Source of the DNA: Syntrophaceae bacterium UBA2208 | GTDB taxonomy: Bacteria; Desulfobacterota; BSN033; UBA1163 | DNA: 14,652 nucleotides | Direction of reading: 5' to 3' | Assembly (NCBI GenBank): GCA_002327885.1 | Contig: DCUS01000115.1 | Coordinates: forward strand, 1 to 14,652 | Part shown: positions 1 through 6,813 of the stretch, piece by piece | Position numbering within the stretch: the stretch's first letter is position 1 | Layout: every line of letters starts with the position of its first letter | Translations under genes and position numbers: made by a program | The notes under the pieces: generated by a model | Told to the model about the DNA's origin: nothing | Database searches by the model: none | What the model saw: the letters and a program-made list of their open reading frames with translations, nothing else

Positions 1-2
1 TT

Positions 3-131
3 ATTTATGACGCTTTATATAGTATTAAGCTTGGGTATAATTTCATTTTTTCAAAGAAACCTACTGGGGCTTCTTTTGGTCCATTCCGAAAAGATGACGA
101 TGTTTACCTTACTATAAAGTATGAGTTTTAG
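3..131 (+). CDS. C-terminal end of an outer-membrane beta-barrel protein (5' end outside window)
   Basis: An open frame enters from the left edge and ends at TAG 129-131, giving 42 residues. They alternate polar and hydrophobic residues as in beta strands (YSIKLGYNFIF, then a polar loop rich in K, R and D, then VYLTIKYEF). The last residue is Phe, the usual outer-membrane assembly signal read by the BAM complex. The next gene encodes a DUF1329 protein, and DUF1329 genes often sit beside DUF1302-type barrel genes, so this may be the end of such a partner. Too little is present to name the family. The in-frame strand pattern plus terminal Phe support the call; the rest of the gene is needed for certainty. 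Confidence 0.6.
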   Translation: MYDALYSIKLGYNFIFSKKPTGASFGPFRKDDDVYLTIKYEF

Positions 132-137
132 TATGTG

Positions 138-272
138 TGATGATCTCGTAAAAAGTCCGATTCAGCCCATTATTGTCATTCCCGTGAAAACGGGAATCCA
201 GTGAATTCAAATACTTCTGGACTCCTGCTTTCGCAGGAGTGACAGATTGATAGACTTTTTACGAGACCATCA
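138..272. repeat. Palindromic miniature repeat (MITE/REP-like) with two internal hairpins
   Basis: The ends form an inverted repeat: 138-157 (TGATGATCTCGTAAAAAGTC) matches the reverse complement of 253-272 with one mismatch. Inside are two perfect hairpins with 4-nt loops: TTCCCGT/ACGGGAA at 179-185 and 190-196, and ACTCCTGC/GCAGGAGT at 221-228 and 233-240. CCAG at 198-201 or nearby can pair with CTGG at about 217-220, giving a nested cruciform. It encodes no protein. I recall similar elements in many copies in Desulfobacterota genomes, but that is memory, not a search. It lies between the barrel gene and the DUF1329 gene, where it could act on mRNA stability or termination. Confidence 0.8.
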
Positions 273-442
273 TGTTTAAGAATCCGAAAAAGGGGAGGCA
301 GACCTTCATTAAGAGGTGGTTTTTATAATCACAATCTCCTGGAAAGATAGAGCCAGGAAATTGGAGGATGAATTTTTTTAATGAAGGCTTTAGAAAAAAG
401 GCTAAAAACAATAAAACAATTTTAGGAAAGGAGGATATTAAG
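273..442. other. Leader region of the DUF1329 gene
   Basis: No gene is seen here. A small inverted repeat, TCCTGG at 337-342 and CCAGGA at 353-358 with a 10-nt loop, precedes the gene. GGAGG at 363-367 directly abuts ATG 368, which is too close for normal initiation. AAAGGAGG at about 427-434 is well placed for ATG 443. I could not pick a convincing -35/-10 pair. Confidence 0.4.
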
Positions 443-1819
443 ATGGAGAATCTTCAAGTAAAGAATATTAGGCGGATGGGTTTTTATTTCATAATGTTTC
501 TTACTATGCTCTGTATCTCTCTAAGCGCATATGGACAGGAGGGTCGTCTATCCCCGACGGGTCTGCCCGCTGCCCCGGGGTGGAGGTTTGATAGGGAATT
601 AAGTACCTTAAAAAGGAATCCAGAATTCGGTAAGATAGTCTATAAATACACAGAAATGGGGCTGGAGGATGAGGAATATAATCATCAGAAAATTATTAAT
701 TCGTGGGGGTATGGAGCCAGGAACGTGGACGAGATTAAGGATCTCTTACCAGAACCTTTATACCAGATGGTAAAACATCCTGAAATATGGGGAGAAATAA
801 GAATAAACGAAACGCCAGATTCGCCTGAGAAACCATCCCCAGCATGGAATGCTTACAAAGAGGCGACAGCGAAATACAAAGGGAGATCCTCTCTTGATAA
901 AAACGATTGGCTTCAAAATTACACTGCAGGCTGTCCATTTCCAGATATAGATTTCGAGAAGGATCCTAAGGCGGCAATAAAGTTGGCTTGGAATCATGAT
1001 AGGAGGATTTGGTTCGATGACAGAGAGGCTCCCCACATAGGCCAAATAGTCGATAAACATGGTAATGTTTCAGAGTCTTGTGGCTACGAATTTCGATTAA
1101 TGTTTGATGGGCGACTATTAGTAGATCCCAAACCGTTAATCACACCCAATCCTCGGCGCCTTCGATATGCCCTATCTTTCCCCTACGTTGATCCCTACAA
1201 CCTTAGGGGCATAGTCACAGTTATTCACAGGTACATGGATGACAAAGATGATGATATGTGGGTTTATTTGCCTTCCCTGCGGAGGGTGCGGCGATTTTCT
1301 ACAGCTCAAACCCAGGATCCTATTTCCGCAGGTAATGACACCGTATGGGATTTGTTTGCAACGTTCGCTGGGAATATAAGAAAATTGAATTGGCAATATC
1401 TGGGTTTGAAAACCATGTTAATTCCCCTCAAGGCCAGCAACATATGGCAAGTTAACGAGGGGAAAAAGCCAACTATAGGGGGAGTCGATCAATACTACCA
1501 AAGACGAAAGGTACACGTGCTTAAAGGAACTTACAAAATCCCAATTATCTTAAAAGATGTTTATATCTACATTGACCCAGAGACATGGAAGAGTTGTTAT
1601 GGAGTTGCGACAGACATAAAGGGAAAAGATTATAAATTTGTATATTACTCCTATGGGAGAAATAAGACCGGGTTTCCCAATGAAAAACTTATGACCCATT
1701 GTGACCTCCAGAGATATCACGTTACTCCGACAGTTACTTCGGGTTCAAATTCAACAGGGTTTGACCCTAGATTGACAGAGATGGACTTTTGCGTAAGGAA
1801 ATTTGGGGGTGCTCGTTAG
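443..1819 (+). CDS. Exported DUF1329 family protein
   Basis: A 458-residue protein starting at ATG 443. The frame is open from ATG 368, but 443 is preferred because AAAGGAGG lies 8-9 bases upstream and a clean signal peptide then begins at residue 1: basic KNIRR, a hydrophobic stretch of about 18 residues, and a likely signal peptidase I site after AYG. No lipobox Cys is seen. The body resembles DUF1329: the aromatic/basic segment MDDKDDDMWVYLPSLRRVRR with AQTQDPISAG just after, and the C-terminal region with ETWKSCYGVATD. The family is periplasmic, probably with a LolA-like fold, and is often found with DUF1302 barrels and RND or other exporters. Its biochemical role is unknown. The upstream barrel remnant and downstream ABC module fit an envelope-transport job, which is inference. 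Confidence 0.85.
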   Translation: MENLQVKNIRRMGFYFIMFLTMLCISLSAYGQEGRLSPTGLPAAPGWRFDRELSTLKRNPEFGKIVYKYTEMGLEDEEYNHQKIINSWGYGARNVDEIKDLLPEPLYQMVKHPEIWGEIRINETPDSPEKPSPAWNAYKEATAKYKGRSSLDKNDWLQNYTAGCPFPDIDFEKDPKAAIKLAWNHDRRIWFDDREAPHIGQIVDKHGNVSESCGYEFRLMFDGRLLVDPKPLITPNPRRLRYALSFPYVDPYNLRGIVTVIHRYMDDKDDDMWVYLPSLRRVRRFSTAQTQDPISAGNDTVWDLFATFAGNIRKLNWQYLGLKTMLIPLKASNIWQVNEGKKPTIGGVDQYYQRRKVHVLKGTYKIPIILKDVYIYIDPETWKSCYGVATDIKGKDYKFVYYSYGRNKTGFPNEKLMTHCDLQRYHVTPTVTSGSNSTGFDPRLTEMDFCVRKFGGAR

Positions 1820-1942
1820 GATATTCTTCTTCTTTGGGGGCCACCTGGGTTAGGGGGTAGTTACGAAATTTTTTAACGCCTAAATGAACAGAAGCTTAAC
1901 GAAGGTGAAAGCATTCGAAGAAGTCCGAATTAGTTAAAGATT
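1820..1942. other. Intergenic gap before the ABC module
   Basis: A 123-base gap. No hairpin followed by a T-run is obvious, and no strong promoter could be assigned. It is unclear whether the ABC genes share a transcript with the DUF1329 gene. Confidence 0.3.
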
Positions 1943-2917
1943 TTGGATGAAGTTGCCATGGCAGAAACGATGTTAGAAATGATCAACGTTAGCAAACGCT
2001 TTGGATCAATACTTGCCCTTGATGAAGTCAGTTTTAAGGTCCAGTCTGGAGAAATTGTTGGTCTTTTAGGTCCAAATAGTGGGGGGAAAACCACGATTAT
2101 GCGGATCCTGGCCTGTTTTTTTCCCCCCACGAATGGTGCTGCAAGGGTAGCTGGTATTGATGTGGAGAGGGATTCTCTTTCAATCAGAAGAAAAATTGGT
2201 TATTTTTTAGAAAAGGCATCCAGTTACCCTAATTTGCGAGTGTCTGAATTTCTTTGGTTTGTGGCCGGGATGAAAGGTGTTCCCAGAAGTTTTAGGAGAA
2301 AGGCTATCTCAGAGGTAGTGGTTGCTTGTAATCTTGACAACGTAGTGTCCCGAATTATCGGGAACCTGTCCAAAGGATATCGTCAACGGGTTGGTCTGGC
2401 CCAGGCTCTCTTGAACGACCCTGAAGTCCTATTACTTGATGAACCAACCATCGGACTCGATCCAGAGCAGGTTTCCGAAATTCGGGGTTTTATCAAAGGC
2501 CTTAGGGGCCGAAAAACAGTACTTTTGAGCACCCATATCCTCTCTGAGGTCAGCCAATTGTGTGATAAAATTATAATTATCGATAAGGGGCGAATCGTTG
2601 CTGTGGATACGGCAGAGAAATTGAGTGCCCACCTCGAGGAGTCCGCCGCGATATTTGTCCAAATAGAGGCTTCAAACGGGGACATACTAGAAGAATTGAA
2701 GAAGATTCAAGGGATTGTTCGAATCGAGAAGGAGCGGACCGTATCCCCTGAAGTTTCTAACTATTTAATCAAGGCTGGCAAGGGGTTTGATATCCCTCGG
2801 GAGCTGTGCGCACTGGCTTTCAAGAACCAGTGGATATTGAGGGAAATGCGATCGGTAAAATTGAGTTTGGAAGATATCTTCTTGAGGTTGGTAGCTAAAG
2901 AAAGGCAGGGTTCATAA
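1943..2917 (+). CDS. ABC transporter ATP-binding protein (GldA/CcmA-like)
   Basis: A 324-residue ABC ATPase. Motifs in order: Walker A GPNSGGKTT at residues 43-51, a slightly unusual version of GPNGAGKTT; signature LSKGY at 142-146; Walker B VLLLDE at 162-167 followed by PTIGLDP; and switch His at about 198 in STHILSEV. The last 110 or so residues form the extra C-terminal domain common in ATPases paired with ABC-2 permeases. The start is uncertain: ATG 1943, 1958, 1970 and 1979 are all in frame and none has a good ribosome-binding site; the homologous domain begins near MLEMINVSKRFG (1970). The stop TAA is directly followed by the permease start, so the two are translationally linked. It should energise the permease downstream. 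Substrate unknown. Confidence 0.93.
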   Translation: MDEVAMAETMLEMINVSKRFGSILALDEVSFKVQSGEIVGLLGPNSGGKTTIMRILACFFPPTNGAARVAGIDVERDSLSIRRKIGYFLEKASSYPNLRVSEFLWFVAGMKGVPRSFRRKAISEVVVACNLDNVVSRIIGNLSKGYRQRVGLAQALLNDPEVLLLDEPTIGLDPEQVSEIRGFIKGLRGRKTVLLSTHILSEVSQLCDKIIIIDKGRIVAVDTAEKLSAHLEESAAIFVQIEASNGDILEELKKIQGIVRIEKERTVSPEVSNYLIKAGKGFDIPRELCALAFKNQWILREMRSVKLSLEDIFLRLVAKERQGS

Positions 2918-3658
2918 GTGAATTTCTCCCCGATTTTTAGGAAAGAGGTTAGGTTTTATTTCGCTTCGCCAATTCTATATATTGTTCTCACCACTTACTT
3001 AGTTCTCTCAGGGTATTTTTTTTTCACCGACATTATGCTCTATAATTTGGGAAACGTAACAGGGAAATCTAATCCAGTGGAAGGCTTTTGGCAGTACTAC
3101 TTCAATGATTTAAGGTTCGTGTTGATGCTTCTTATGCCGTTTATCACAATGGGGCTCCTCGCCGATGAGAAGAGACTGGGGACTTTCGAACTAATTACCT
3201 CTTACCCGGTAAGAGGTATTGAGATCGTATTTGGGAAATATTTGGCTTGTGCTCTGATCTTTATTCTGATGATGGCCCTGTCATGGATAAATGTTATCTT
3301 TTGGTGTTTCCTTTGGGGATTCTCGGGGCTGGAACCATTGCTGGCAGGTTATTTTGGCCTTTTTCTCCTTGGTTGTTCCATGATTTCGTGTGGGATCTTT
3401 GTTTCTTCTTTAACCGAAAATCAGTTGGTAGCCGGAATGGCTACCCTTGGTATTTTTATCTTTTTCTGGTTTCTGACCTGGAACGAAATGATGGCCAGTG
3501 AACGGGCAATAAATGTTCTGGTGCGATTTTCTTTGTTTGATCGAATTGAAAATTTTTTTAAAGGGGTGATTGACACGAAGGACGGTGTGTTTTTCACCCT
3601 CTTTATTCTCTTTTTTCAATTTTTGACTCTGATCAATTTGAAATCCAGATCCTGGTGA
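2918..3658 (+). CDS. ABC-2 type permease, GldF-like
   Basis: A 246-residue, strongly hydrophobic inner-membrane protein with about six membrane segments. The sequence begins FSPIFRKEVRFYFASPILYI, typical of GldF/NosY-like ABC-2 permeases, and has the cytoplasmic segment LLADEKRLGTFELITSYPV, the conserved E.R..GT.E.L...P coupling motif of this family. It starts with GTG immediately after the ATPase stop codon, with no gap. It is followed 17 bases later by the GldG-like gene. In Bacteroidota GldA/GldF/GldG act together in gliding; related ATPase/permease/GldG/DUF4340 sets occur in many non-gliding bacteria with no known substrate. A gliding role here is not implied. Confidence 0.88.
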   Translation: MNFSPIFRKEVRFYFASPILYIVLTTYLVLSGYFFFTDIMLYNLGNVTGKSNPVEGFWQYYFNDLRFVLMLLMPFITMGLLADEKRLGTFELITSYPVRGIEIVFGKYLACALIFILMMALSWINVIFWCFLWGFSGLEPLLAGYFGLFLLGCSMISCGIFVSSLTENQLVAGMATLGIFIFFWFLTWNEMMASERAINVLVRFSLFDRIENFFKGVIDTKDGVFFTLFILFFQFLTLINLKSRSW

Positions 3659-3675
3659 GGAGTTAAAAAATAAGC

Positions 3676-5040
3676 ATGTTCAACAAACCGATTCTTAAAC
3701 AGTCGGCAAGATATTGGATGATCTCGTACTTTGCTGTGCTTCTTGCTTTGGGGATTGCGGTCTCTTTGGAGATTATCTCCTTTAATCACAATGTCCGGGT
3801 AGATCTCACACCAGGCAAAATTTACTCCCTTTCGGATCAGACCATAAAGGTCCTAAAAGGACTTGATAAAGATATTCTGTTTACCGTCTTTTATCAGGCG
3901 GGTGAGAGAAAAAAACATGATGAATTTTTCAGGCTGATGTCTTCTTTTACTCACCATATCAGATACAGGTTGTTTGATCTTGATCGTAATCCCAACCAGG
4001 CTAAGTTGTTTGGGATTGCTGCATACGGGCAGACGATTGCAGAGTGTGAAGGGAGAGAAACGGTCCTCTCTTCTCCCACTGAAAAAGTAGTCACGAGTGC
4101 CATATTAAGGCTTATCAAGTTTAATCGGCGAGAGATCTATTTTACAGATGGTCATGGAGAGCCTAACCTCAAGAGGGATTATGCTCTCCTAAGCGACACC
4201 TTGAGAGGCGAAGGTTGGCAGGTGGAGGCATTCAATCTGGCCAGCGGAAAGGATATTCCTGGACGGGCGTATGTTTTAGTTGTTGCTGGACCAAAGAGTG
4301 ATTTTCTCGACGGAGAACTGGAGGCAATAGAGCGATACATTCAGGGCGGGGGAAAGGTCATCTTTATGATGGAACCGCTTACGCACCTGCCGAGGGTTAA
4401 GAAGTTTTTGGGAAAATATCAGATTATTTTAGACAATGACGTGGTTATAGACAAAGAGAATAAACTCTTTGGCAGTGAGTCTTTGGCGCCACTTATCTTC
4501 TCTGAACCCCATCCTATAACTAATTCTTTGAGATCTCCGGCTCTCTTTTCCACGACCCGTTCCGTAGAGATTGAGAATGGGTCGGGGAAAGGAAGTTTTG
4601 CCTCTTATCTGGCTAAAAGTTCGCCCTATAGCTGGATTAAGAAAGCAACTGCAGAGGTGATGAAAAAAGGAAACATCGATTTTCAAAAAGGAATCGACCG
4701 CAAAGGACCGATTTCGGTTGCTGTTATCGTAAAAGCGTCAGGCATTGAGGGTGGAAAAACTGGACCGGAGGGAGAAATTGTTTGTTTTGGAGATTCTGAT
4801 TTTGTCAATGATAAATATATTGGGGTGCTTGCCAATAAGGATCTTTTCCTGAATACGGTGGAATGGCTTTTTGGAAAGAAAGAACTGATCTCCATTCGGC
4901 TCAAAAGTTATGAATATCCTTTTCACCACATGACCGTGAGGCAGGGTAAATGGGCCTTCTGGCTTCCAGTGGTCATTGTACCAGGGATTTTCTTAATTAT
5001 GGGGGTGAGTGTTTTAGTTTATAGAAAATGGCGCGGATGA
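3676..5040 (+). CDS. GldG-like ABC transporter auxiliary protein (ABC_transp_aux family)
   Basis: A 454-residue protein with an N-terminal membrane anchor (about residues 14-36), a long extracytoplasmic region, and a second membrane segment near the C terminus (about 428-450, ending VYRKWRG). Family features: RVDLTPGKIYSLSDQT soon after the first membrane segment, FTDGHGEPNL in the middle, and a GGGKVIFMMEPL segment; these match the GldG/ABC_transp_aux family. GAGGAG at 3657-3662 is the nearest Shine-Dalgarno-like site, 13 bases from ATG 3676, which is long but no better start is seen. Its stop overlaps the start of the next gene. It likely forms the periplasmic part of a complex with the upstream ATPase and permease. 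Confidence 0.88.
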   Translation: MFNKPILKQSARYWMISYFAVLLALGIAVSLEIISFNHNVRVDLTPGKIYSLSDQTIKVLKGLDKDILFTVFYQAGERKKHDEFFRLMSSFTHHIRYRLFDLDRNPNQAKLFGIAAYGQTIAECEGRETVLSSPTEKVVTSAILRLIKFNRREIYFTDGHGEPNLKRDYALLSDTLRGEGWQVEAFNLASGKDIPGRAYVLVVAGPKSDFLDGELEAIERYIQGGGKVIFMMEPLTHLPRVKKFLGKYQIILDNDVVIDKENKLFGSESLAPLIFSEPHPITNSLRSPALFSTTRSVEIENGSGKGSFASYLAKSSPYSWIKKATAEVMKKGNIDFQKGIDRKGPISVAVIVKASGIEGGKTGPEGEIVCFGDSDFVNDKYIGVLANKDLFLNTVEWLFGKKELISIRLKSYEYPFHHMTVRQGKWAFWLPVVIVPGIFLIMGVSVLVYRKWRG

Positions 5041-5588
5041 GCCCTAACAGAATTGTCATTGTCGTTCTAATCCCGCTTTTTGTGCTTTTAGGGGGGTATG
5101 CTTATTTTTATGAGATAAATCGGGGAGAAAGAAGGACAAAGAAGACATCGAGAATTGAGATATTCAATTTTAGCACGAATGACGTCCAGGAAATAGAATT
5201 AAGACAAAGGGATCAGACGTTGCTGTTTAAAAAAGAGAAGGGTCAATGGAGCATTAAAAGACCAATTCAGACTTTTGTAGATAACAATAAGATCGATGAT
5301 CTATTATCAGTGTTCGATTACGGGGTAATTAGAGTGATAGACGTAGACCCTTCAGAAAATGGTCAGTACGGCTTGGAGCGGCCTGAAATCGAGTTTGGCA
5401 TTAAAGTAAAAGGAGATTCTGAATTTCGTACGCTTTTGATTGGGAGTAATCACCCTACGAACGTCAGTTGCTATGCAAGAGTAAAAGGTGAGTTCCGGGT
5501 TTTACTTGTTGGTATTGTATATAAAAGAGAACTAGAGAGGGTGTTGTCTTTTTTTGAATCAAGACGAAGTAAGGGGAAGCCAAGATAG
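5028..5588 (+). CDS. DUF4340 domain protein, short, possibly frameshifted at its 3' end
   Basis: A 186-residue protein with one N-terminal membrane anchor (IVIVVLIPLFVLLGGYAYFY) and a periplasmic DUF4340-like domain: VQEIELRQRDQTLLFKKEKGQWSIKRP, NNKIDDLLS, and YGLERPEIEFGIKV, then YARVKGEFRVLLV. It overlaps the GldG-like gene. ATG 5028 gives 13 bases of overlap; ATG 5037, which forms an ATGA with the GldG stop, is an equally good start by translational coupling. Many DUF4340 proteins carry a second repeat and run to about 300 residues or more, so this copy is short. It ends next to GGGG (5573-5576), and one extra G there would fuse it to the open fragment described next. Whether it is complete is therefore open. 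Confidence 0.75.
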   Translation: MARMSPNRIVIVVLIPLFVLLGGYAYFYEINRGERRTKKTSRIEIFNFSTNDVQEIELRQRDQTLLFKKEKGQWSIKRPIQTFVDNNKIDDLLSVFDYGVIRVIDVDPSENGQYGLERPEIEFGIKVKGDSEFRTLLIGSNHPTNVSCYARVKGEFRVLLVGIVYKRELERVLSFFESRRSKGKPR

Positions 5589-5792
5589 TATTAGAACTGT
5601 GTCCCTTTATACATCCAAATTTAGAAGAGGACGGAGTAGAACCAGGAGAAACCCTATGGATCGAAGGAGAGCCGAGTTTTACCATCACCGCAAAATGTAC
5701 CCCAGTGGAAGAGGATGTAGGGAAAATCTCTCTTCCCGTGCCATTGACAACGCTGAAGATCCATGCCCGCTCGGAGGAGGTTTTCTTCGATG
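5573..5792 (+). pseudogene. Unidentified coding fragment cut by the IS630 remnant
   Basis: About 73 codons are open in the frame -1 to the DUF4340 gene. The composition looks protein-like: it contains CPFIHPNLEEDGVEPGE, WIEGEPSFTITAKC and KISLPVPLTTLKIHARSEE. There is no ATG, GTG or TTG near its 5' end; ATA 5585, overlapping the DUF4340 stop and 5 bases after AAGGGGAAG, sits where a start codon would be expected. Two readings fit: it was a fifth operon gene whose start has mutated, or it is the rest of the DUF4340 gene after a one-base change in GGGG at 5573-5576. Near 5792 the sequence changes into IS630 transposase DNA, so the 3' end is lost. I do not recognise the family. Confidence 0.45.
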
Positions 5793-6662
5793 CCAGGACC
5801 TCGACGTGGGGATGAAATGTAAATGGAAGCGAGGGTGACGTTGCAGCCAGGATAGAACACGCGGATGTTTATGGGTCCCATAGTTATCGACAATCAAATG
5901 CAGTTGCAGTCTATCAGGCATTTCGGCATCGATACGTTTCAGAAAACGAATGAATTCCTGATGTCGGTGCCGGGGCATGCAATCGCCGATCACTTTGCCG
6001 TCGAGCATATTGAGAGCCGCAAAGAGGGTGGTCGTACCGTTGCGCTTATAGTCGTGCGTTTGGCGGGCAGGCAGCCCGGGGCGCAACGGCAACAATGGTT
6101 GTGTTCGATCCAGAGCTTGAATCTGACTCTTCTCGTCTACGCAAAGGACCATGGCTTTATCAGGAGGATTCAAATAAAGCCCAACAATGTCCTGGAGTTT
6201 CTCCAGGAAATGTTTGTCCCGGCTGAGCTTGAAGGTTTCAATCAAATGCGGTTTGAGGTTATATTGCTTCCAAATACGTTGAACGGTCATACGGCTCAGT
6301 CCTTGCGCTTTGGCCATGGATCGAGCACTCCAGTGAGTTGCGTTTGGCGGCGTGCCATGAAGTGTCGCTTCGACGACGGCTGCCACTCGGGCTTGAGGAA
6401 TCTTAGGAATCCGGCCGGGACGGGGGGCATCCTTTTCCAATCCGGCCAGACGCAAGGCAAGAAAGCGGTCGCGCCAGAGCTGGACGGTAGGACGAGAAAT
6501 CTTGAGCGTCTCAGCGATCGTTTCGTTCAACGCACCATGGGCCGCCATTTGGATGATCCGGGCACGCTGGACCAGACGCAACGGCAGGCTGCGCCCCCGG
6601 GACCAGACCTCCAACGTCGACCTCTCTTCCGGCGACAACATAATTGGGCTCGCTCGATTCAT
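5685..6662 (-). pseudogene. IS630-family transposase, C-terminally truncated
   Basis: The frame is open to 6719, but the natural start is probably Met at 6662 (MNRASPIMLSPEER); the residues before it read like terminal-repeat DNA. In order: an N-terminal helix-turn-helix (AETLKISRPTVQLWRDRF), a second homeodomain-like helical part (GLSRMTVQRIWKQYNL), then the DDE domain with the first Asp in CVDEKSQIQALDR and the second in LIVDNYGTHKHP. After HFIPTSRSW, where the family continues with LVERWF and supplies the catalytic Glu, the sequence becomes unrelated; the last 36 or so codons to 5685 are antisense to the adjacent + strand coding fragment. So the catalytic triad is incomplete and about 70 residues are missing. 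The long + strand frame over this region is a shadow. Confidence 0.85.
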
Positions 6663-6720
6663 GAGACTAATTATAGCATAGTCAGCCTCAAATGTAAAGC
6701 TATTTATGGGACAATACATT
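5793..6720 (-). mobile_element. Truncated IS630-family insertion sequence
   Basis: The stretch is visibly richer in G and C than its neighbours and carries a partial IS630 transposase on the minus strand. One end is missing: transposase similarity stops at the SW of the usual SSW-LVERWF segment (about 5793). The outer end near the transposase start lies somewhere around 6715-6720, where a TA is available as the expected IS630 target. No terminal inverted repeat can be defined because the partner end is gone. It cannot move by itself. Confidence 0.75.
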
Positions 6721-6776
6721 AGATTGGTATAGGTTGATAGTAAAAATCGCTAATTTTTAGAGGAACCCTTAAATTA

Positions 6777-6793
6777 GATCACGTACTGTGATC
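6777..6793. promoter_or_regulatory. Palindrome upstream of the AOR gene, possible operator
   Basis: GATCAC-GTACT-GTGATC is a perfect 6-bp inverted repeat with a 5-base centre, ending 7 bases before the Shine-Dalgarno AAGGAGG (6801-6807). Position and symmetry suit a dimeric regulator such as a GntR-, TetR- or MarR-type protein, but no regulator gene is in the window. A GATCAC half-site also occurs in the gap before the HyuB gene (about 8713-8719). Confidence 0.4.
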
Positions 6794-6813
6794 ATTATAC
6801 AAGGAGGATGAAA

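Noticed and set aside
179..240. Hairpins as a CRISPR array or simple terminator
   Set aside because: There are only two hairpins with different sequences and no spacers, and no T-run follows; the flanking inverted repeat fits a miniature mobile element better.
368..442. Longer N terminus for the DUF1329 protein from ATG 368
   Set aside because: GGAGG abuts that ATG with no spacing, and the extra 25 residues would sit in front of a normal signal peptide; ATG 443 has a proper ribosome-binding site.
5865..6722. 285-codon open frame on the + strand
   Set aside because: It lies antisense to the IS630 transposase, whose helix-turn-helix and DDE motifs are clear on the minus strand; the + product has no recognisable domain.
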